From a bacterium 336/3 (GTDB lineage Bacteria; Bacteroidota; Bacteroidia; Cytophagales; Thermonemataceae), in assembly GCA_001281695.1 (NCBI GenBank), contig LJIE01000001.1, positions 812,107-876,106 on the forward strand: a DNA stretch of 64,000 nucleotides, written 5' to 3'. The translations under genes and the position numbers were made by a program. Positions within the stretch are counted from its first letter, which is position 1, and the number at the start of each line of letters is the position of its first letter. Of this stretch, positions 34,918 to 45,436 are shown in pieces. The notes below the pieces were generated by a model that worked only from the letters and a program-made list of their open reading frames with translations, had not been told where the DNA came from and did no database searches.

Positions 34918-36795
34918 TTGGTTAGAATCATTTTCATATTATTACTTATAAATTTTTCGATAATCAACGCCCTTGGACAAGAAGCGGGTGTTGGTTTGGA
35001 GTATCCTATAGTTGTAAAAAGACATATAGATAGCTTGGAGAGTATTTTGGAAAAAACTGAAACAGATACAACGCAAATTATTCTACTAAATCTTATTAGC
35101 AGACAATACAGAGTAATAGATGAATACCAATCATTCATTAAGGCTTTGGAAGCTCTTGAAAAGGCTGAAAAAATTGGTTATTGGCATGGTGTGGCTGAAA
35201 GTTATATGAACTTAGGCTTTATTAACAATGAACAAGGGCTTTATGACCAAGCCATAGAAATGTATCAAAAAGGGCTTGAGGTAGGTAAAAAACATAATAT
35301 TATAAAAGCTCAAACTTATTGTTTGAATGGAATAGGCATTATTTATTGGGAAAGGCAAGATTATAAACAATCGCTTTATTTTTTTGAGGAAAATAAAAAA
35401 ATACAAGAAAAATTAAATTTAGAAAAAGAATTAGGAGTAACCTACAATAATATTGGACTCATTAACAATCATTTATTTCAATATGAAGAGGCATTAAAAT
35501 ATTTATTTAAAGCAAAAGCTATCAGAGAAAAATATAAAGAGAGTGAAAGAAATATTGCAACTTTAAATAATATTGGTATTTCTTACTTAGGAAAAAAGCA
35601 ATATAAAGAAGCATTAGAAAACTCATTACAAAGTTTAAAATTAGCCAAAACCTATTACCAAAAGCGAAGAATAAAAGAAGCAACGATTACACTGGCAGAA
35701 ATTTATGAAGGAATGGGAGATTATCAAAATGCTTACAGATATTTGCAAGACCATAAAATCATGTTGGACTCTATTGCCAAGCAAGATAAAGCCTCTATCA
35801 TTGCAGAAATAAATAGAAAAAAAGATATAGAACAAAAAGAGTCACAAATCTCGATTCTACGCCAAAATAATCAACTTCGTAATATCATTTATGGTATTAT
35901 TACACTTGTTTTGATAGGAGTGATAGGGGCTATTTTGTGGAGGGCAAAACGAAAACAACAATTCTATAAGGTATTATTACAAAAAAATGATGAAATCAGC
36001 AATCAAAAAGGCATTATAGAACAACAAAATGCAGAATTATTAGCTTTGAATGACAATTTGGAAAAAATTGTAGAGGAAAGAACTAAAAAACTTTTTGAAT
36101 CGAATCTGAAATTGCAAAACGTTAATAATGAGTTAGATACTTATGTGTATCGTTTTGCTCATGATTTTAGAAGTCCACTGTCTACCATGATGGGATTGAG
36201 CAATTTGGGTAAAATGGAGTCGCAAAAAGATTTTATAAAAGAAATTTTTGATAAAGTCGATTTGACATTGGAACAAATGGATTCTCTTCTCAGAAAACTT
36301 TCTGGTTTATATCAAGTAGCTCATCAGGATATTGTTTATACAACATTCTTATTACCAAGTTTATGTGAGAAAATCATCAAGCAACTTTCTGAAAAACTGC
36401 ATGTCAGAACGACTGATATACAGTATTCTTACCAAGGAGATGAAGAAATACAAGGAGATAAAGCTCTGATAGAGATTGCTTTAGAAAATATTATTGAAAA
36501 TGCAATAGTTTTTTCTTCTATTAAACCTATTCAAATAAAGATAGAAGTTTTTGTTGAAAGAACAGGCACAAATCATATCAGAATAACAGATCAAGGTATT
36601 GGTATCAAACTACATTATCAAACAAGAGTTTTTGAAATGTTTTTTAGAGGAGATGAAACTTCTAAAGGAAATGGCTTAGGATTGCATGTTGTACAAAAAG
36701 CTATTGATAAAATGCAAGGTGAGATATTACTCGAAAGCGAACCAAATCAGTTTACAGCTATAGAATTAATACTTCCTATAAATAATAAGGGGTAG
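34918..36795 (+). CDS. TPR-containing sensor histidine kinase
   Basis: A 625-residue protein starting at TTG 34918; an in-frame TAG at 34897 excludes a longer form and no ATG fits. A signal peptide (about 1-20) leads into TPR repeats (about 45-290, for example YMNLGFINNEQGLYDQAIEM). A membrane segment lies at about 321-342, then a coiled coil. The HisKA domain has the H box FAHDFRSPLS with His415, and the HATPase domain has N box ALENIIENA, TDQGIGIK and GNGLGLHVV. Periplasmic TPR sensing with cytoplasmic signalling is expected. No response regulator gene is adjacent. Confidence 0.9.
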   Translation: MVRIIFILLLINFSIINALGQEAGVGLEYPIVVKRHIDSLESILEKTETDTTQIILLNLISRQYRVIDEYQSFIKALEALEKAEKIGYWHGVAESYMNLGFINNEQGLYDQAIEMYQKGLEVGKKHNIIKAQTYCLNGIGIIYWERQDYKQSLYFFEENKKIQEKLNLEKELGVTYNNIGLINNHLFQYEEALKYLFKAKAIREKYKESERNIATLNNIGISYLGKKQYKEALENSLQSLKLAKTYYQKRRIKEATITLAEIYEGMGDYQNAYRYLQDHKIMLDSIAKQDKASIIAEINRKKDIEQKESQISILRQNNQLRNIIYGIITLVLIGVIGAILWRAKRKQQFYKVLLQKNDEISNQKGIIEQQNAELLALNDNLEKIVEERTKKLFESNLKLQNVNNELDTYVYRFAHDFRSPLSTMMGLSNLGKMESQKDFIKEIFDKVDLTLEQMDSLLRKLSGLYQVAHQDIVYTTFLLPSLCEKIIKQLSEKLHVRTTDIQYSYQGDEEIQGDKALIEIALENIIENAIVFSSIKPIQIKIEVFVERTGTNHIRITDQGIGIKLHYQTRVFEMFFRGDETSKGNGLGLHVVQKAIDKMQGEILLESEPNQFTAIELILPINNKG

Positions 36796-36873
36796 AATAT
36801 TTTCGTGTAAAAATTATTACTTCTGATTGAAAAACCGTAATCTTGCGGAGAATTGGAGGAAACTATTTTTGCT

Positions 36874-37659
36874 ATGAATTTTTATGCTCTTATAACAGGT
36901 GGTAGTCAAGGTTTGGGAAAGGCAATGGCTGAGGAGTTGGCTCAAAAACAAATCAACCTGATTTTAGTGGCTTTGGATAGTCCAGAACTTTATGAAACAG
37001 CTTATCAAATTCAAACTAAATATTCTGTAAATGTAGAAGTGTTAGGAATTAATCTTACACAAGATAATGCTCCAGCACAAATTTTAGAATTTGTTGAATC
37101 AAAACAACTGCCAGTAAAATACCTTATCAATAATGTAGGAATAGGCTATACAGGCAGATTTGACAGTTTTGATGTTGGTTTCTTTGATACATTGTTGAAA
37201 CTAAATGTATTAGTTCCTACAAAATTAACACATTTACTGTTGCCTATGCTGAAAGATAACAGTCCATCGTATTTGTTAAATATTTCAAGTATGGCTGGAT
37301 TATTTACAATGCCTTATAAAACAGTTTATTCTGCTTCTAAACAATATGTTTATTCATTTTCAAGAGCATTAAGAGAGGAACTAAAAGGTTCTGGGATAAG
37401 TGTAACGGCATTGTGTCCTGGAGGTATTTTAACGAATGAAAAAATTATAGAAGATACAGCAAGAATAGGTCGCTCAGCACAAATCCTTAGTTCTACACCA
37501 GAATACGTAGCACACTTCGCTATCAAGGCAATGTTTGATAAACGCAATATGTATGTGCCTAAACTTTTGGTAAGGTTATACTCTTGGATGCGATATATTA
37601 TCCCTAAATCCATTCAAGTCAAGATGATAGGAAATTCTTTAAGAAAAAAAGTAGCATAA
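36874..37659 (+). CDS. Short-chain dehydrogenase/reductase
   Basis: The start is set at ATG 36874 (MNFYALITGGSQGLGKAM), giving 261 residues; an upstream TTG at 36853 would add seven. The SDR cofactor loop TGGSQGLG is at about 8-15, NNVG near 88-91, the catalytic Ser in LNISSMAG near 135-142 and YSASK (Tyr/Lys pair) near 152-156. It is a classical SDR using NAD(P)(H) on a hydroxyl or keto substrate. The C-terminal basic segment SIQVKMIGNSLRKKV may contact membranes, as in the DltE/YqjQ-like subgroup. A terminator follows the stop. Confidence 0.88.
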   Translation: MNFYALITGGSQGLGKAMAEELAQKQINLILVALDSPELYETAYQIQTKYSVNVEVLGINLTQDNAPAQILEFVESKQLPVKYLINNVGIGYTGRFDSFDVGFFDTLLKLNVLVPTKLTHLLLPMLKDNSPSYLLNISSMAGLFTMPYKTVYSASKQYVYSFSRALREELKGSGISVTALCPGGILTNEKIIEDTARIGRSAQILSSTPEYVAHFAIKAMFDKRNMYVPKLLVRLYSWMRYIIPKSIQVKMIGNSLRKKVA

Positions 37660-37695
37660 ATAAAAAGAGGAGCAGTTGCTCCTCTTTTTATTTTA
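37658..37695. terminator. Bidirectional terminator
   Basis: A long hairpin with arms covering 37658-37673 and 37678-37693, a GAGGAGC core and A/T-rich extensions, lies between the convergent SDR gene and the giant gene; its right arm overlaps the giant gene's stop codon. Confidence 0.88.
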
Positions 37696-40600
37696 GAAAC
37701 CATCTTTTTCGTCTTTCTCTTCTTTTCTTGGCTCATCTTCTTCATCTTCTTCACCTTTTTTCTTCTTCTTTTTGTCTTTAGTTGGTTTCTTTTCTTTTTC
37801 GTCTTTAGGTTTCTTTTCGTCTTTTTTCTTTTCGTCTTTAGGTTTTTCCTTTTCTTCTTTGGGCTTCTCTTTTTCGTCCTTTGGTTTCTCCTCTTTTACT
37901 TTCTCATCTTTCTTCTTTTCATCTTTAGGTTTTTCCTTTTCTTCTTTGGGCTTCTCTTTTTCATCCTTCGGTTTCTCTTCTTTTACTTTCTCATCTTTCT
38001 TCTTTTCGTCTTTAGGTTTTTCTTCTTCTTTAGGCTCTTCCTCTTTCGGTTCTACATTTTCCTCATCTTCTTCCTCTTCACCTTTTTTCTTTTTCTTCTT
38101 TTTCGATTTTTTCTCTTCTTTGGGTTTTTCCTCCTCTTTAGGTTCTTCTTCCTTCGGTTCTATATTTTCTTCCTCTTCTTCATCACCTTTTTTCTTTTTC
38201 TTCTTTTTCGATTTTTTCTCTTCTTTGGGTTCTTCTTCTTCTTCTTTTTCCTCTTTGTCTTTCCTAGGAGTTTCAGGCACAGCACCTAATTTTTTATCAA
38301 TATAATAGTGTTTGAATTTTGCTTTGAAAGCTTGTGCAGCACCATCATCTGCTATCTCCATACTCAATTCACCAACTTTTTTTGCTTTTTTACCTTTGCT
38401 AAAAATATTGTTGAATTTATCTACGGAAGACTCTCCATATAAAGTTCCTTGATGGAATGAAAAATAAAACCACATATCATTTGCTCCTTCGATGTAGAGT
38501 GTTAAAATATCTCCATCTGTCATTTTCTGGATTTCCAAATAACCCTCATAAAGACTATTCAAATCTTTATCTAAAACATTTGCAACACCTATTTTACCAA
38601 CACTATAAAAACTATTGGTTGTGTCAGACCAATGCATATTTACATTAGAAAGTACAATACCTTTGGCTAATAGTTTCTTGTCAGCATTGAACAAAGGAGT
38701 AAATTTAGTTCTTGCAGTAGTTTCATACTTTTTAGCTTTACTATCACCCACTATTTCAGCAAGTTTACTCATTAGAGAAACGTCCTCAGTACTATAAGCA
38801 GCTTCTCCACCATCCATTTTATTCAAATTCAACATATCACCCATTACAGCAAAAGCTGATTTGAACTTAGAAAAGTCCATTACAAAAAACTGATTGAACT
38901 GGTAATCATCTTTCTTCAAATTAATTTTGACATTACCAGAAGAAAAAACATTTTTTTGCAAAGCTTCATCTACCATATTGAATTTACCTTGCATTTCGAT
39001 GGTTGCTTTGGAGTCATCAAAAGTAAATAAACTACCCTGATAACTTTCTTTTTCCAAACGAGCTTTGTCTGTAATCTTAAATTCATTGAGTTCAGGAACA
39101 TAAGATAAAACACCTTTTGTTAGAAATAAATCACCATCCAAATCTTCTTTTTTACTTGATAAGAAAGTTGTATAAAGCTTTCCTGCTTCACCTGCATAAT
39201 GTAAGCCAGAAGTTAGAATTTTATCTTCTACACTGGTTTTTTCGTCTAATTCTATATAAACATCTCCTGCATCTCTTTGGTATGGAATCCAAGAGTCAAA
39301 GTCTTTTCTACTTTTCAAAGACAAACGAATAGAACCATCTAAAATTAAATCTTTCTTATAAGCCAACATTTCAGCTTTACCCTTAAACTGTATACGAGAG
39401 GTAATGAAGAAATTATCTGTTTCTAAAACTTCTCCTTGAGATTGTGTGTAACGACTAGGCAAATGCAGTGTGTCCAAATCTTTCTTTCTACGTTTTTTCT
39501 TAACTACACCAGCCTCTGAAAGACTATCTCTGCCAACTAATTCAAATTTATCAAACTTTATTTTAGTAGTATCTTTGATTACATTTACATATCTATAAGT
39601 TGCATCACCTTCAAAATCTTCTCGATGGTTGATTTTGATATTTCCATGCACAAGTGTATGATAAAAATTAATAGTGTCTACTACAATAGTTGCATCTTTT
39701 AGTTCTTGAATATCTGCACCTTTCAAAATGGTAACTTTGCCTTTATTTGGGATAATACGAGCATCTGCCGAAGGGATATAATCAACACCTAATAACTCTA
39801 AAATAGGATTATTAATATCTTTTAAATCATATTTTCCACCTTTTGCTTTAAATATAATATCTTTTTGAGGTGTATTTTCTTCTTCAGCAAATTTAGTGGA
39901 AGCAAACATAGAAGCACTATCACTATGCATGGTTACATTTTTTTTAGCAACATCCCAAACAGCTTCTTTTACAGATGTCTTAAATTGGGCATAAGGAAAG
40001 CTAATAAAATCGTAATTAGGGTTTTGCTGAGCAATTGTTTTGTTATAAGTAATTTTACAAATAGACTTTTTTAAGTCGAAATCTATAAAAATAGCATTTG
40101 CATCAATAAGAGGCTTGTTCGTTTCAACTTCTTCTTTTGCAAAAGGATCTTTATCAGTAGAATTTACTTTAAACTCTACAATATTATCTGGTATATCAGG
40201 AGTGAAAATTCTTTCTGGAGAGACTTTTACACCTTTGGGAGCAAATAAGAAAAAATCTTTTCTGGAAAGCTCTCCAATACCCCATAACGATTCAGGAGTT
40301 ATGGCCAATGTTCCTTTTAAACTGGCGGGATTTTTATCATCAAACAACTTAAATAATTTATCTCTGTTTTTAAAAGTGATACTATCAATTTGTACAGAAT
40401 CTTTGCTTGTAAACCATGCAAGACGTAAATTTTCTCCACTTGCTTTGGGATATAAAGTTTTACCAGCAAAACCTTGTTTTACTTCTAAAGTAGCATTTTC
40501 TGTATGTACAGAGTCAGGTGTAAGTACTACAGAGCGAGCTTTTACACTATAAGTATGATTTTTAATTTCAAGATTTTTGCCAGAGGCCACAAGGCCTGTT

Positions 40601-43524
40601 TTATACATAACAATAGAATCTGCTTTTATCTCTCCATGTTTACTATACAACTTTAAAGATTTTTTTGGACGATGTACAAAACCCAAAGCATATTTAGATT
40701 CTATACCATTATATTTGGGGTCGTACACAGGTACAAGTTCCTCTTTGATAGGAGGGAAAATATTAGAATGGAAAACACCACTAAATTTAGGTAATTTGCT
40801 AGTCAAACTGTCCAATTCTACATTTGGAATCTCAAAATAGACTTGTTTTTTGTGGTAAGCGAACTTCTCTCTATAGAACGCATCAAAATAAATACGCCCA
40901 CCAGTTTCTACTTTTAGTTTTGGGAATGATTCATAAGTTTCTCCTTTTTTACCACCAGGGATTTGTCCTTTTTTCAAACCTGATTTATTATTGGGATGAT
41001 TGATATATAAATCACCTGCATTCATCTTGATTTCACCACCTAAATCATATTTGAGTTGTGGATTTTTGGGATCTTGCACAGCAAAAAGTACAGTATCAAT
41101 AGTTTCCATGGTAAGTTTAAACTCATCATAAGGAAGTGTAAAATTTTTACCAATGAATCTAAAGTTACCTACTGTTACCTCACCTTCCTCCATCATAATT
41201 ACTCTATCTCCAAATATCCGAATTTCTTTATTTTTAGGTATAAAGTTTAGATTAAGCTTTTTACTTACTGCAAATCGTTCAATGCCTCTAATAACAATAC
41301 CTCCACCATTGGCATCAATAGTTGCATTAGGCATATAAGGTCCTTTTTTACGATCGCCTTGTGTAAAGAAACCATCTAATTCAAGTAAAACAAAATTGTT
41401 AGGGTTTAGATGATTAACCTCTAATTCTTGCCCTAATATTACTTTTTTTACTTCTGTAAATCTGTCAATTTTAAAAGTGTCAGTAAGTGTAATAGTTGTA
41501 TCTCTAAACAATGTATCTCTTGATATAGAGTCTGTTTTGGGTTTGAAAACTCTTTTAGTGATGTAAACATCTTTTCCTTCAAGTTTAGGATATAAAATTC
41601 TTCCTTGATTAAATTTAAACTTAATGGTATCAACCTTGATGCTATCTTTACGAGCATTTCTTGGAGAAATAGACTCTATAATCATATCATCAAAATCTTT
41701 ATCTGCATAGGAAGAAAATTCAATGGGAAGTTTCTTTTTAGGGTTTTTTTCTGCATACTCCATCGCCCTTTTATATTGGTAGGAGTTAGCACTTTGTGTT
41801 GTACGGTTGAGAACAATTATACTACCCGAAAACTCATCATAAGCTACATATCCTTCTCTGGATAGCTTTCGCATAGCCATTTTTACAGCATTTGGATCTA
41901 TTTTGGATTGTTGTTTTTTCTTGTTGTTATTCTGTTGTGATAAATCATCAAAAATAGCAGCAATATTAAACTCTCTTACTCCCTGAGAATTAGTAGAACC
42001 ATATTTTCCTGCATAATATTGAACTAGCTTGAGAGGATGAAAATTATAAGAACCATGAATTTCTTCATAACGATCACCATCAAAATAACTAAAGGACTCA
42101 AAAATAGCTGGTATTTTGGTATTGGCTCCTACAATGTAAAAATCAACTATATTTTTTTCAGGTTGATAAATAGCCATATCTGCAATGATATACATTTTAT
42201 GGTATTCATCTATAAAAGGAATATCATCATTTACCTTTTCTTTATAAAGTTTAAATGCATTAGCAGGAGTACTATCATTTGGTAGTTTAATCTTGTTATA
42301 ACTCAATACAACATCTGAATGTGTAAGAGAGTCAGAACCACTAATATAATAACCAAAAGAGGTATTTTTAGATAATATTTGGTCATCTCCTAAATAAATT
42401 TCTTTGGAGTTAGCATGAAACTTCACTTCTCCATCTTTAGTAACCAGTAATCTACAATTTGGGCGTTTACTAGGCGAATAACCATATAGTTTAAGACCTA
42501 CCATTTTCATTCCACCTGTATAAGATATATTGGTTCCTATATTTTGTATATCAGTTCGTTCACTGTATGACTTGAATATAGGGAAACGAAGGTCTTGCAT
42601 ATTTTTTCTCTTTTCACTCAAAAACTCAAAACTACCTTTTTCTGGGTTTTTTAATTTTTCAGAATAAGAAATGCTTACATTTTCAGCTTTTATTCTTTGT
42701 TCTGTTACTTTATGGCTAAATTTATCAAAATCTACATAAATATTTTTTCTCTGAATATTTCCTAGTGCTATGGAATCAACAGTTCCTTTATTGTAGAGGT
42801 TTTCCCAAGAAAAGCGACCTTTATCAGCTACAAACATATCTAACTCAAGAAAAAAAGCAATTTTTGTGTTAGTAATACTTACAGAATCATGTGGCGATGA
42901 AAAATATAAATTGGTTTTGGGAAATAAAATTACAGGACCAACCACCAAAGGATGTGGATAGGGTTGAATATTTCCTAGAGAATCAGGCTCTCTGCTAGCC
43001 TCCTTCCAATCCTTGAACCAACTATTTTGATTTCTAACTGAAGAATCTGCATAAACAAACTCAAAGCCTCCATCTACATAAATTTTATTAAAATTAGAGC
43101 TATAAAGGGCTTTGTAAAGTAATAGACTATTGATTCGATTAGAAAAAACATTAATTTTAGCTAAAGAAGCTGTACTTACGAGTTTATCGCTTACCATTAG
43201 CAAATTATCTAATTGGTTACTAGTAACGGTTTGCCCTTCTAATCCACCAATAAAAGCTTCTAATAAGTTTTTGATTTCAGTATCTACTTTGCCTCTTTTG
43301 TTAACAATCTTTTGGCTTAGAATAATTATTTTAGTTTGTTGGTCAGTTGTAAATGCTCCCCTTGTCCAAGCAGACCTAATCTGTTCAGCTGACTTAATTT
43401 GATTGGATTCTCTTAAAATTTTGTCTATTTGCCCTATAAACTCATCAGGATTGGTAGAAAAACGTTGAGAAAAGCCTTGTATAAAGCAGAACAATAATAC
43501 AATTAAAAAGATGATTTTTTTCAT
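37693..43524 (-). CDS. Giant exported protein (1943 aa) with Lys/Glu-rich repeat tail
   Basis: A signal peptide (about 1-19, ending GFSQ) is followed by a very long beta-rich region of about 1720 residues without a recognised domain. It is rich in short strand-turn patterns such as VVLSYNKIKLPNDS and SIVLTPDSVHTENATLEVK, reminiscent of LptD/OstA- or AsmA-like repetitive scaffolds. Similar long uncharacterised proteins occur widely in Bacteroidota. The last roughly 195 residues (from about 1748) are nearly all Lys, Glu, Pro and Asp, in imperfect 29- and 35-residue repeats. An envelope or surface scaffold role is inferred only. Frame integrity over 5.8 kb supports a real gene. Confidence 0.85.
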   Translation of the reverse strand: MKKIIFLIVLLFCFIQGFSQRFSTNPDEFIGQIDKILRESNQIKSAEQIRSAWTRGAFTTDQQTKIIILSQKIVNKRGKVDTEIKNLLEAFIGGLEGQTVTSNQLDNLLMVSDKLVSTASLAKINVFSNRINSLLLYKALYSSNFNKIYVDGGFEFVYADSSVRNQNSWFKDWKEASREPDSLGNIQPYPHPLVVGPVILFPKTNLYFSSPHDSVSITNTKIAFFLELDMFVADKGRFSWENLYNKGTVDSIALGNIQRKNIYVDFDKFSHKVTEQRIKAENVSISYSEKLKNPEKGSFEFLSEKRKNMQDLRFPIFKSYSERTDIQNIGTNISYTGGMKMVGLKLYGYSPSKRPNCRLLVTKDGEVKFHANSKEIYLGDDQILSKNTSFGYYISGSDSLTHSDVVLSYNKIKLPNDSTPANAFKLYKEKVNDDIPFIDEYHKMYIIADMAIYQPEKNIVDFYIVGANTKIPAIFESFSYFDGDRYEEIHGSYNFHPLKLVQYYAGKYGSTNSQGVREFNIAAIFDDLSQQNNNKKKQQSKIDPNAVKMAMRKLSREGYVAYDEFSGSIIVLNRTTQSANSYQYKRAMEYAEKNPKKKLPIEFSSYADKDFDDMIIESISPRNARKDSIKVDTIKFKFNQGRILYPKLEGKDVYITKRVFKPKTDSISRDTLFRDTTITLTDTFKIDRFTEVKKVILGQELEVNHLNPNNFVLLELDGFFTQGDRKKGPYMPNATIDANGGGIVIRGIERFAVSKKLNLNFIPKNKEIRIFGDRVIMMEEGEVTVGNFRFIGKNFTLPYDEFKLTMETIDTVLFAVQDPKNPQLKYDLGGEIKMNAGDLYINHPNNKSGLKKGQIPGGKKGETYESFPKLKVETGGRIYFDAFYREKFAYHKKQVYFEIPNVELDSLTSKLPKFSGVFHSNIFPPIKEELVPVYDPKYNGIESKYALGFVHRPKKSLKLYSKHGEIKADSIVMYKTGLVASGKNLEIKNHTYSVKARSVVLTPDSVHTENATLEVKQGFAGKTLYPKASGENLRLAWFTSKDSVQIDSITFKNRDKLFKLFDDKNPASLKGTLAITPESLWGIGELSRKDFFLFAPKGVKVSPERIFTPDIPDNIVEFKVNSTDKDPFAKEEVETNKPLIDANAIFIDFDLKKSICKITYNKTIAQQNPNYDFISFPYAQFKTSVKEAVWDVAKKNVTMHSDSASMFASTKFAEEENTPQKDIIFKAKGGKYDLKDINNPILELLGVDYIPSADARIIPNKGKVTILKGADIQELKDATIVVDTINFYHTLVHGNIKINHREDFEGDATYRYVNVIKDTTKIKFDKFELVGRDSLSEAGVVKKKRRKKDLDTLHLPSRYTQSQGEVLETDNFFITSRIQFKGKAEMLAYKKDLILDGSIRLSLKSRKDFDSWIPYQRDAGDVYIELDEKTSVEDKILTSGLHYAGEAGKLYTTFLSSKKEDLDGDLFLTKGVLSYVPELNEFKITDKARLEKESYQGSLFTFDDSKATIEMQGKFNMVDEALQKNVFSSGNVKINLKKDDYQFNQFFVMDFSKFKSAFAVMGDMLNLNKMDGGEAAYSTEDVSLMSKLAEIVGDSKAKKYETTARTKFTPLFNADKKLLAKGIVLSNVNMHWSDTTNSFYSVGKIGVANVLDKDLNSLYEGYLEIQKMTDGDILTLYIEGANDMWFYFSFHQGTLYGESSVDKFNNIFSKGKKAKKVGELSMEIADDGAAQAFKAKFKHYYIDKKLGAVPETPRKDKEEKEEEEEPKEEKKSKKKKKKKGDEEEEENIEPKEEEPKEEEKPKEEKKSKKKKKKKGEEEEDEENVEPKEEEPKEEEKPKDEKKKDEKVKEEKPKDEKEKPKEEKEKPKDEKKKDEKVKEEKPKDEKEKPKEEKEKPKDEKKKDEKKPKDEKEKKPTKDKKKKKKGEEDEEDEPRKEEKDEKDGF
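37840..38260 (-). repeat. Two tandem repeat families in the charged tail
   Basis: An 87-bp (29-codon) unit is present twice, at 37861-37947 and 37948-38034, with partial copies beside it; it encodes KPKDEKKKDEKVKEEK-type sequence. A 105-bp (35-codon) unit with a KKSKKKKKKKG core occurs twice, with anchor points near 38081 and 38186. The repeats keep the reading frame. Confidence 0.85.
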
Positions 43525-43544
43525 AACTCACAAGATTCAAGACT

Positions 43545-44363
43545 CTAATTATTTTTTTTACAAACTAACGAAACCCAGTTGTTTTTGGATTTCTTACTTA
43601 CCAACTCTAGGCCACTGGTTTGTGCAACAGCAAGAATATCATCAATATCTACTTCATAAAATCCACTCAAAAGTAAATAACCATCTTTTACAAGTAAACT
43701 AGCATAAGATGGTATATCATTGAGCAAGACATTTCTATTGATATTAGCTAGAATAATATCAAATTTTCTGTTTGTATCAACGGTTTCAATAGTTCCCAAA
43801 TAAGCTTTAATATGGCTACACTGGTTCAATTCAATATTTTCTTGGGTGTTTTCCACGGCCCAATCATCATTGTCAAATGCTTCTATATCATTAGCCCCCA
43901 AGAAATGTGCCATAATAGCAAGTACACCAGTTCCACAGCCAGCATCTAAAACTGTTTTATTTTGATGAGAAATACCCAATTGATGTTCTACCATGAGAGA
44001 AGTAGTCTCGTGATGCCCTGTCCCAAAAGACATTTTGGGTGTTATCAAGATTTCATAAGTGAAATTAGGATTGGGTTCATGAAATACTGCTCTAATTCTT
44101 ACTTTATCAATAATTTCAACAGGCTGATAGTTTTTTTCCCATTCTTCATTCCAATTTACTTTTTGTAAATGCTGATAAGTATAAGTAAACTCATATTGAT
44201 TTTGTAGTTCTTTTACAGATTGGTCATCAAATATATCTGAAGCAATATAGGCTTGTAAGGCATTTTCATTTTCTACAAACGATTCAAAGCCTAAATCGGC
44301 TAATTCTGCTATAAGGAGTTCAACATTTTCTTCTGGAGTCTCTATGATAAGCTCTGTAAACAT
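43545..44363 (-). CDS. prmA: Ribosomal protein L11 methyltransferase
   Basis: The start is set at ATG 44363 (MFTELIIETPEENVELLIAE), giving 272 residues; the in-frame start at 44393 adds ten atypical residues. The N-terminal L11-recognition domain is followed by a class I SAM-dependent methyltransferase: KMSFGTGHHETTSLM, motif I VLDAGCGTGVLAIMA near 140-154, and DIILANINRNVL with the NIN pattern of PrmA. It methylates ribosomal protein L11. It lies just upstream of the giant gene on the same strand, with 20 bp between them. Confidence 0.93.
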   Translation of the reverse strand: MFTELIIETPEENVELLIAELADLGFESFVENENALQAYIASDIFDDQSVKELQNQYEFTYTYQHLQKVNWNEEWEKNYQPVEIIDKVRIRAVFHEPNPNFTYEILITPKMSFGTGHHETTSLMVEHQLGISHQNKTVLDAGCGTGVLAIMAHFLGANDIEAFDNDDWAVENTQENIELNQCSHIKAYLGTIETVDTNRKFDIILANINRNVLLNDIPSYASLLVKDGYLLLSGFYEVDIDDILAVAQTSGLELVSKKSKNNWVSLVCKKNN

Positions 44364-44519
44364 AGGTGTTTTAAGATGAAGTAAATAAATCAAAATTACG
44401 GAAAAAAGCCTTCAAAAACAAAGAGATATTTTGTAAAAAATGATTTTTTCATTATCTTACCATATCATACACCAATTAAGATTATTTTATTTCTGAGCTT
44501 TATATTTTAAAACAATTTT

Positions 44520-45434
44520 ATGCAAACTACATCACACTTGCTCATGATACGCCCTGCTGCTTTTGGATTCAATCCAGAAACAGCCCAGACCAATGTTTTT
44601 CAAAAAAAAGCTTCTGATTTTTCAGAAGAAATTCATACAAGGGCTTTGGCAGAGTTTGATTATATGGTTGAATTGCTTAGAAAAGAAGATTTGAATGTAA
44701 TGGTGATTGATGATACCATAGAACCTTATAAACCTGATGCTGTATTTCCAAATAATTGGATAACCACTCATCAAGAAGGTGTGATTGTACTCTATCCAAT
44801 GCAAGCCCCCAACAGAAGAGTCGAAAGAAGGCAAGATATTGTTGAAATTCTACAAAAACAGTATAAAGTACATAATGTTGTAAATCTTTCTCATTATGAG
44901 TCAAAAGGGAAATTTTTGGAAGGGACAGGTAGTATGATTTTTGAACATACACATAAAATAGCTTATGCAAGTCTTTCTACAAGAACAAATACGGAAGTTT
45001 TAGATAGATTCTGTAATTCCATGCGTTTTCAGCCTATTACTTTTCAGGCGGTAGATGAGTTTGATAAGCCTATCTACCATACCAATGTACTGATGAGCGT
45101 AGGAGATAAGTTTGTGATTATTTGTATGGATGCCATCAAAGAGCTTTCAGACCAAGAAGATTTGATAGCTTCCTTTAGAAAAACACAAAAAGAAGTTTTT
45201 AAAATTTCGTATGAACAAATGAAAAATTTTGTTGCAAACTGTTTAGAAGTTACTAACAATAAGGGAGAAAAAATTTTAATTCTTTCGGAAAGAGCTTACC
45301 AACATTTAGAAGAAAGTCAAAAAAAGCGTTTAGAAAACTATGTAAAGTTGTTACCATGTCCACTCAATACTATCGAAACTTATGGAGGTGGAAGTGCCCG
45401 TTGCATGATAGCTGAAATATTTTTACCAAAATAA
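44520..45434 (+). CDS. ctlX: Citrulline utilization hydrolase CtlX-like (amidinotransferase/ADI superfamily)
   Basis: A 304-residue guanidino-group-modifying enzyme. Conserved segments are PDAVFPNNWITTH near 77-89, GTGSMIFEHTHKIAYASLS near 139-157 (with the catalytic His region), YHTNVLMSVGDKFV near 180 and, at the end, GGGSARCMIAE with Cys295 as nucleophile. This pattern matches proteins annotated CtlX, reported to act on citrulline; arginine deiminase-related activity is the family-level alternative. It is monocistronic, convergent with the leucine dehydrogenase gene. Confidence 0.82.
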   Translation: MQTTSHLLMIRPAAFGFNPETAQTNVFQKKASDFSEEIHTRALAEFDYMVELLRKEDLNVMVIDDTIEPYKPDAVFPNNWITTHQEGVIVLYPMQAPNRRVERRQDIVEILQKQYKVHNVVNLSHYESKGKFLEGTGSMIFEHTHKIAYASLSTRTNTEVLDRFCNSMRFQPITFQAVDEFDKPIYHTNVLMSVGDKFVIICMDAIKELSDQEDLIASFRKTQKEVFKISYEQMKNFVANCLEVTNNKGEKILILSERAYQHLEESQKKRLENYVKLLPCPLNTIETYGGGSARCMIAEIFLPK

Positions 45435-45436
45435 TA

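Noticed and set aside
37772-38305. 177-codon plus-strand ORF rich in Ser and Phe
   Set aside because: It is the complement of the Lys/Glu-rich repeat tail (AAG/GAA codons read as CTT/TTC); composition and position show it is a shadow.
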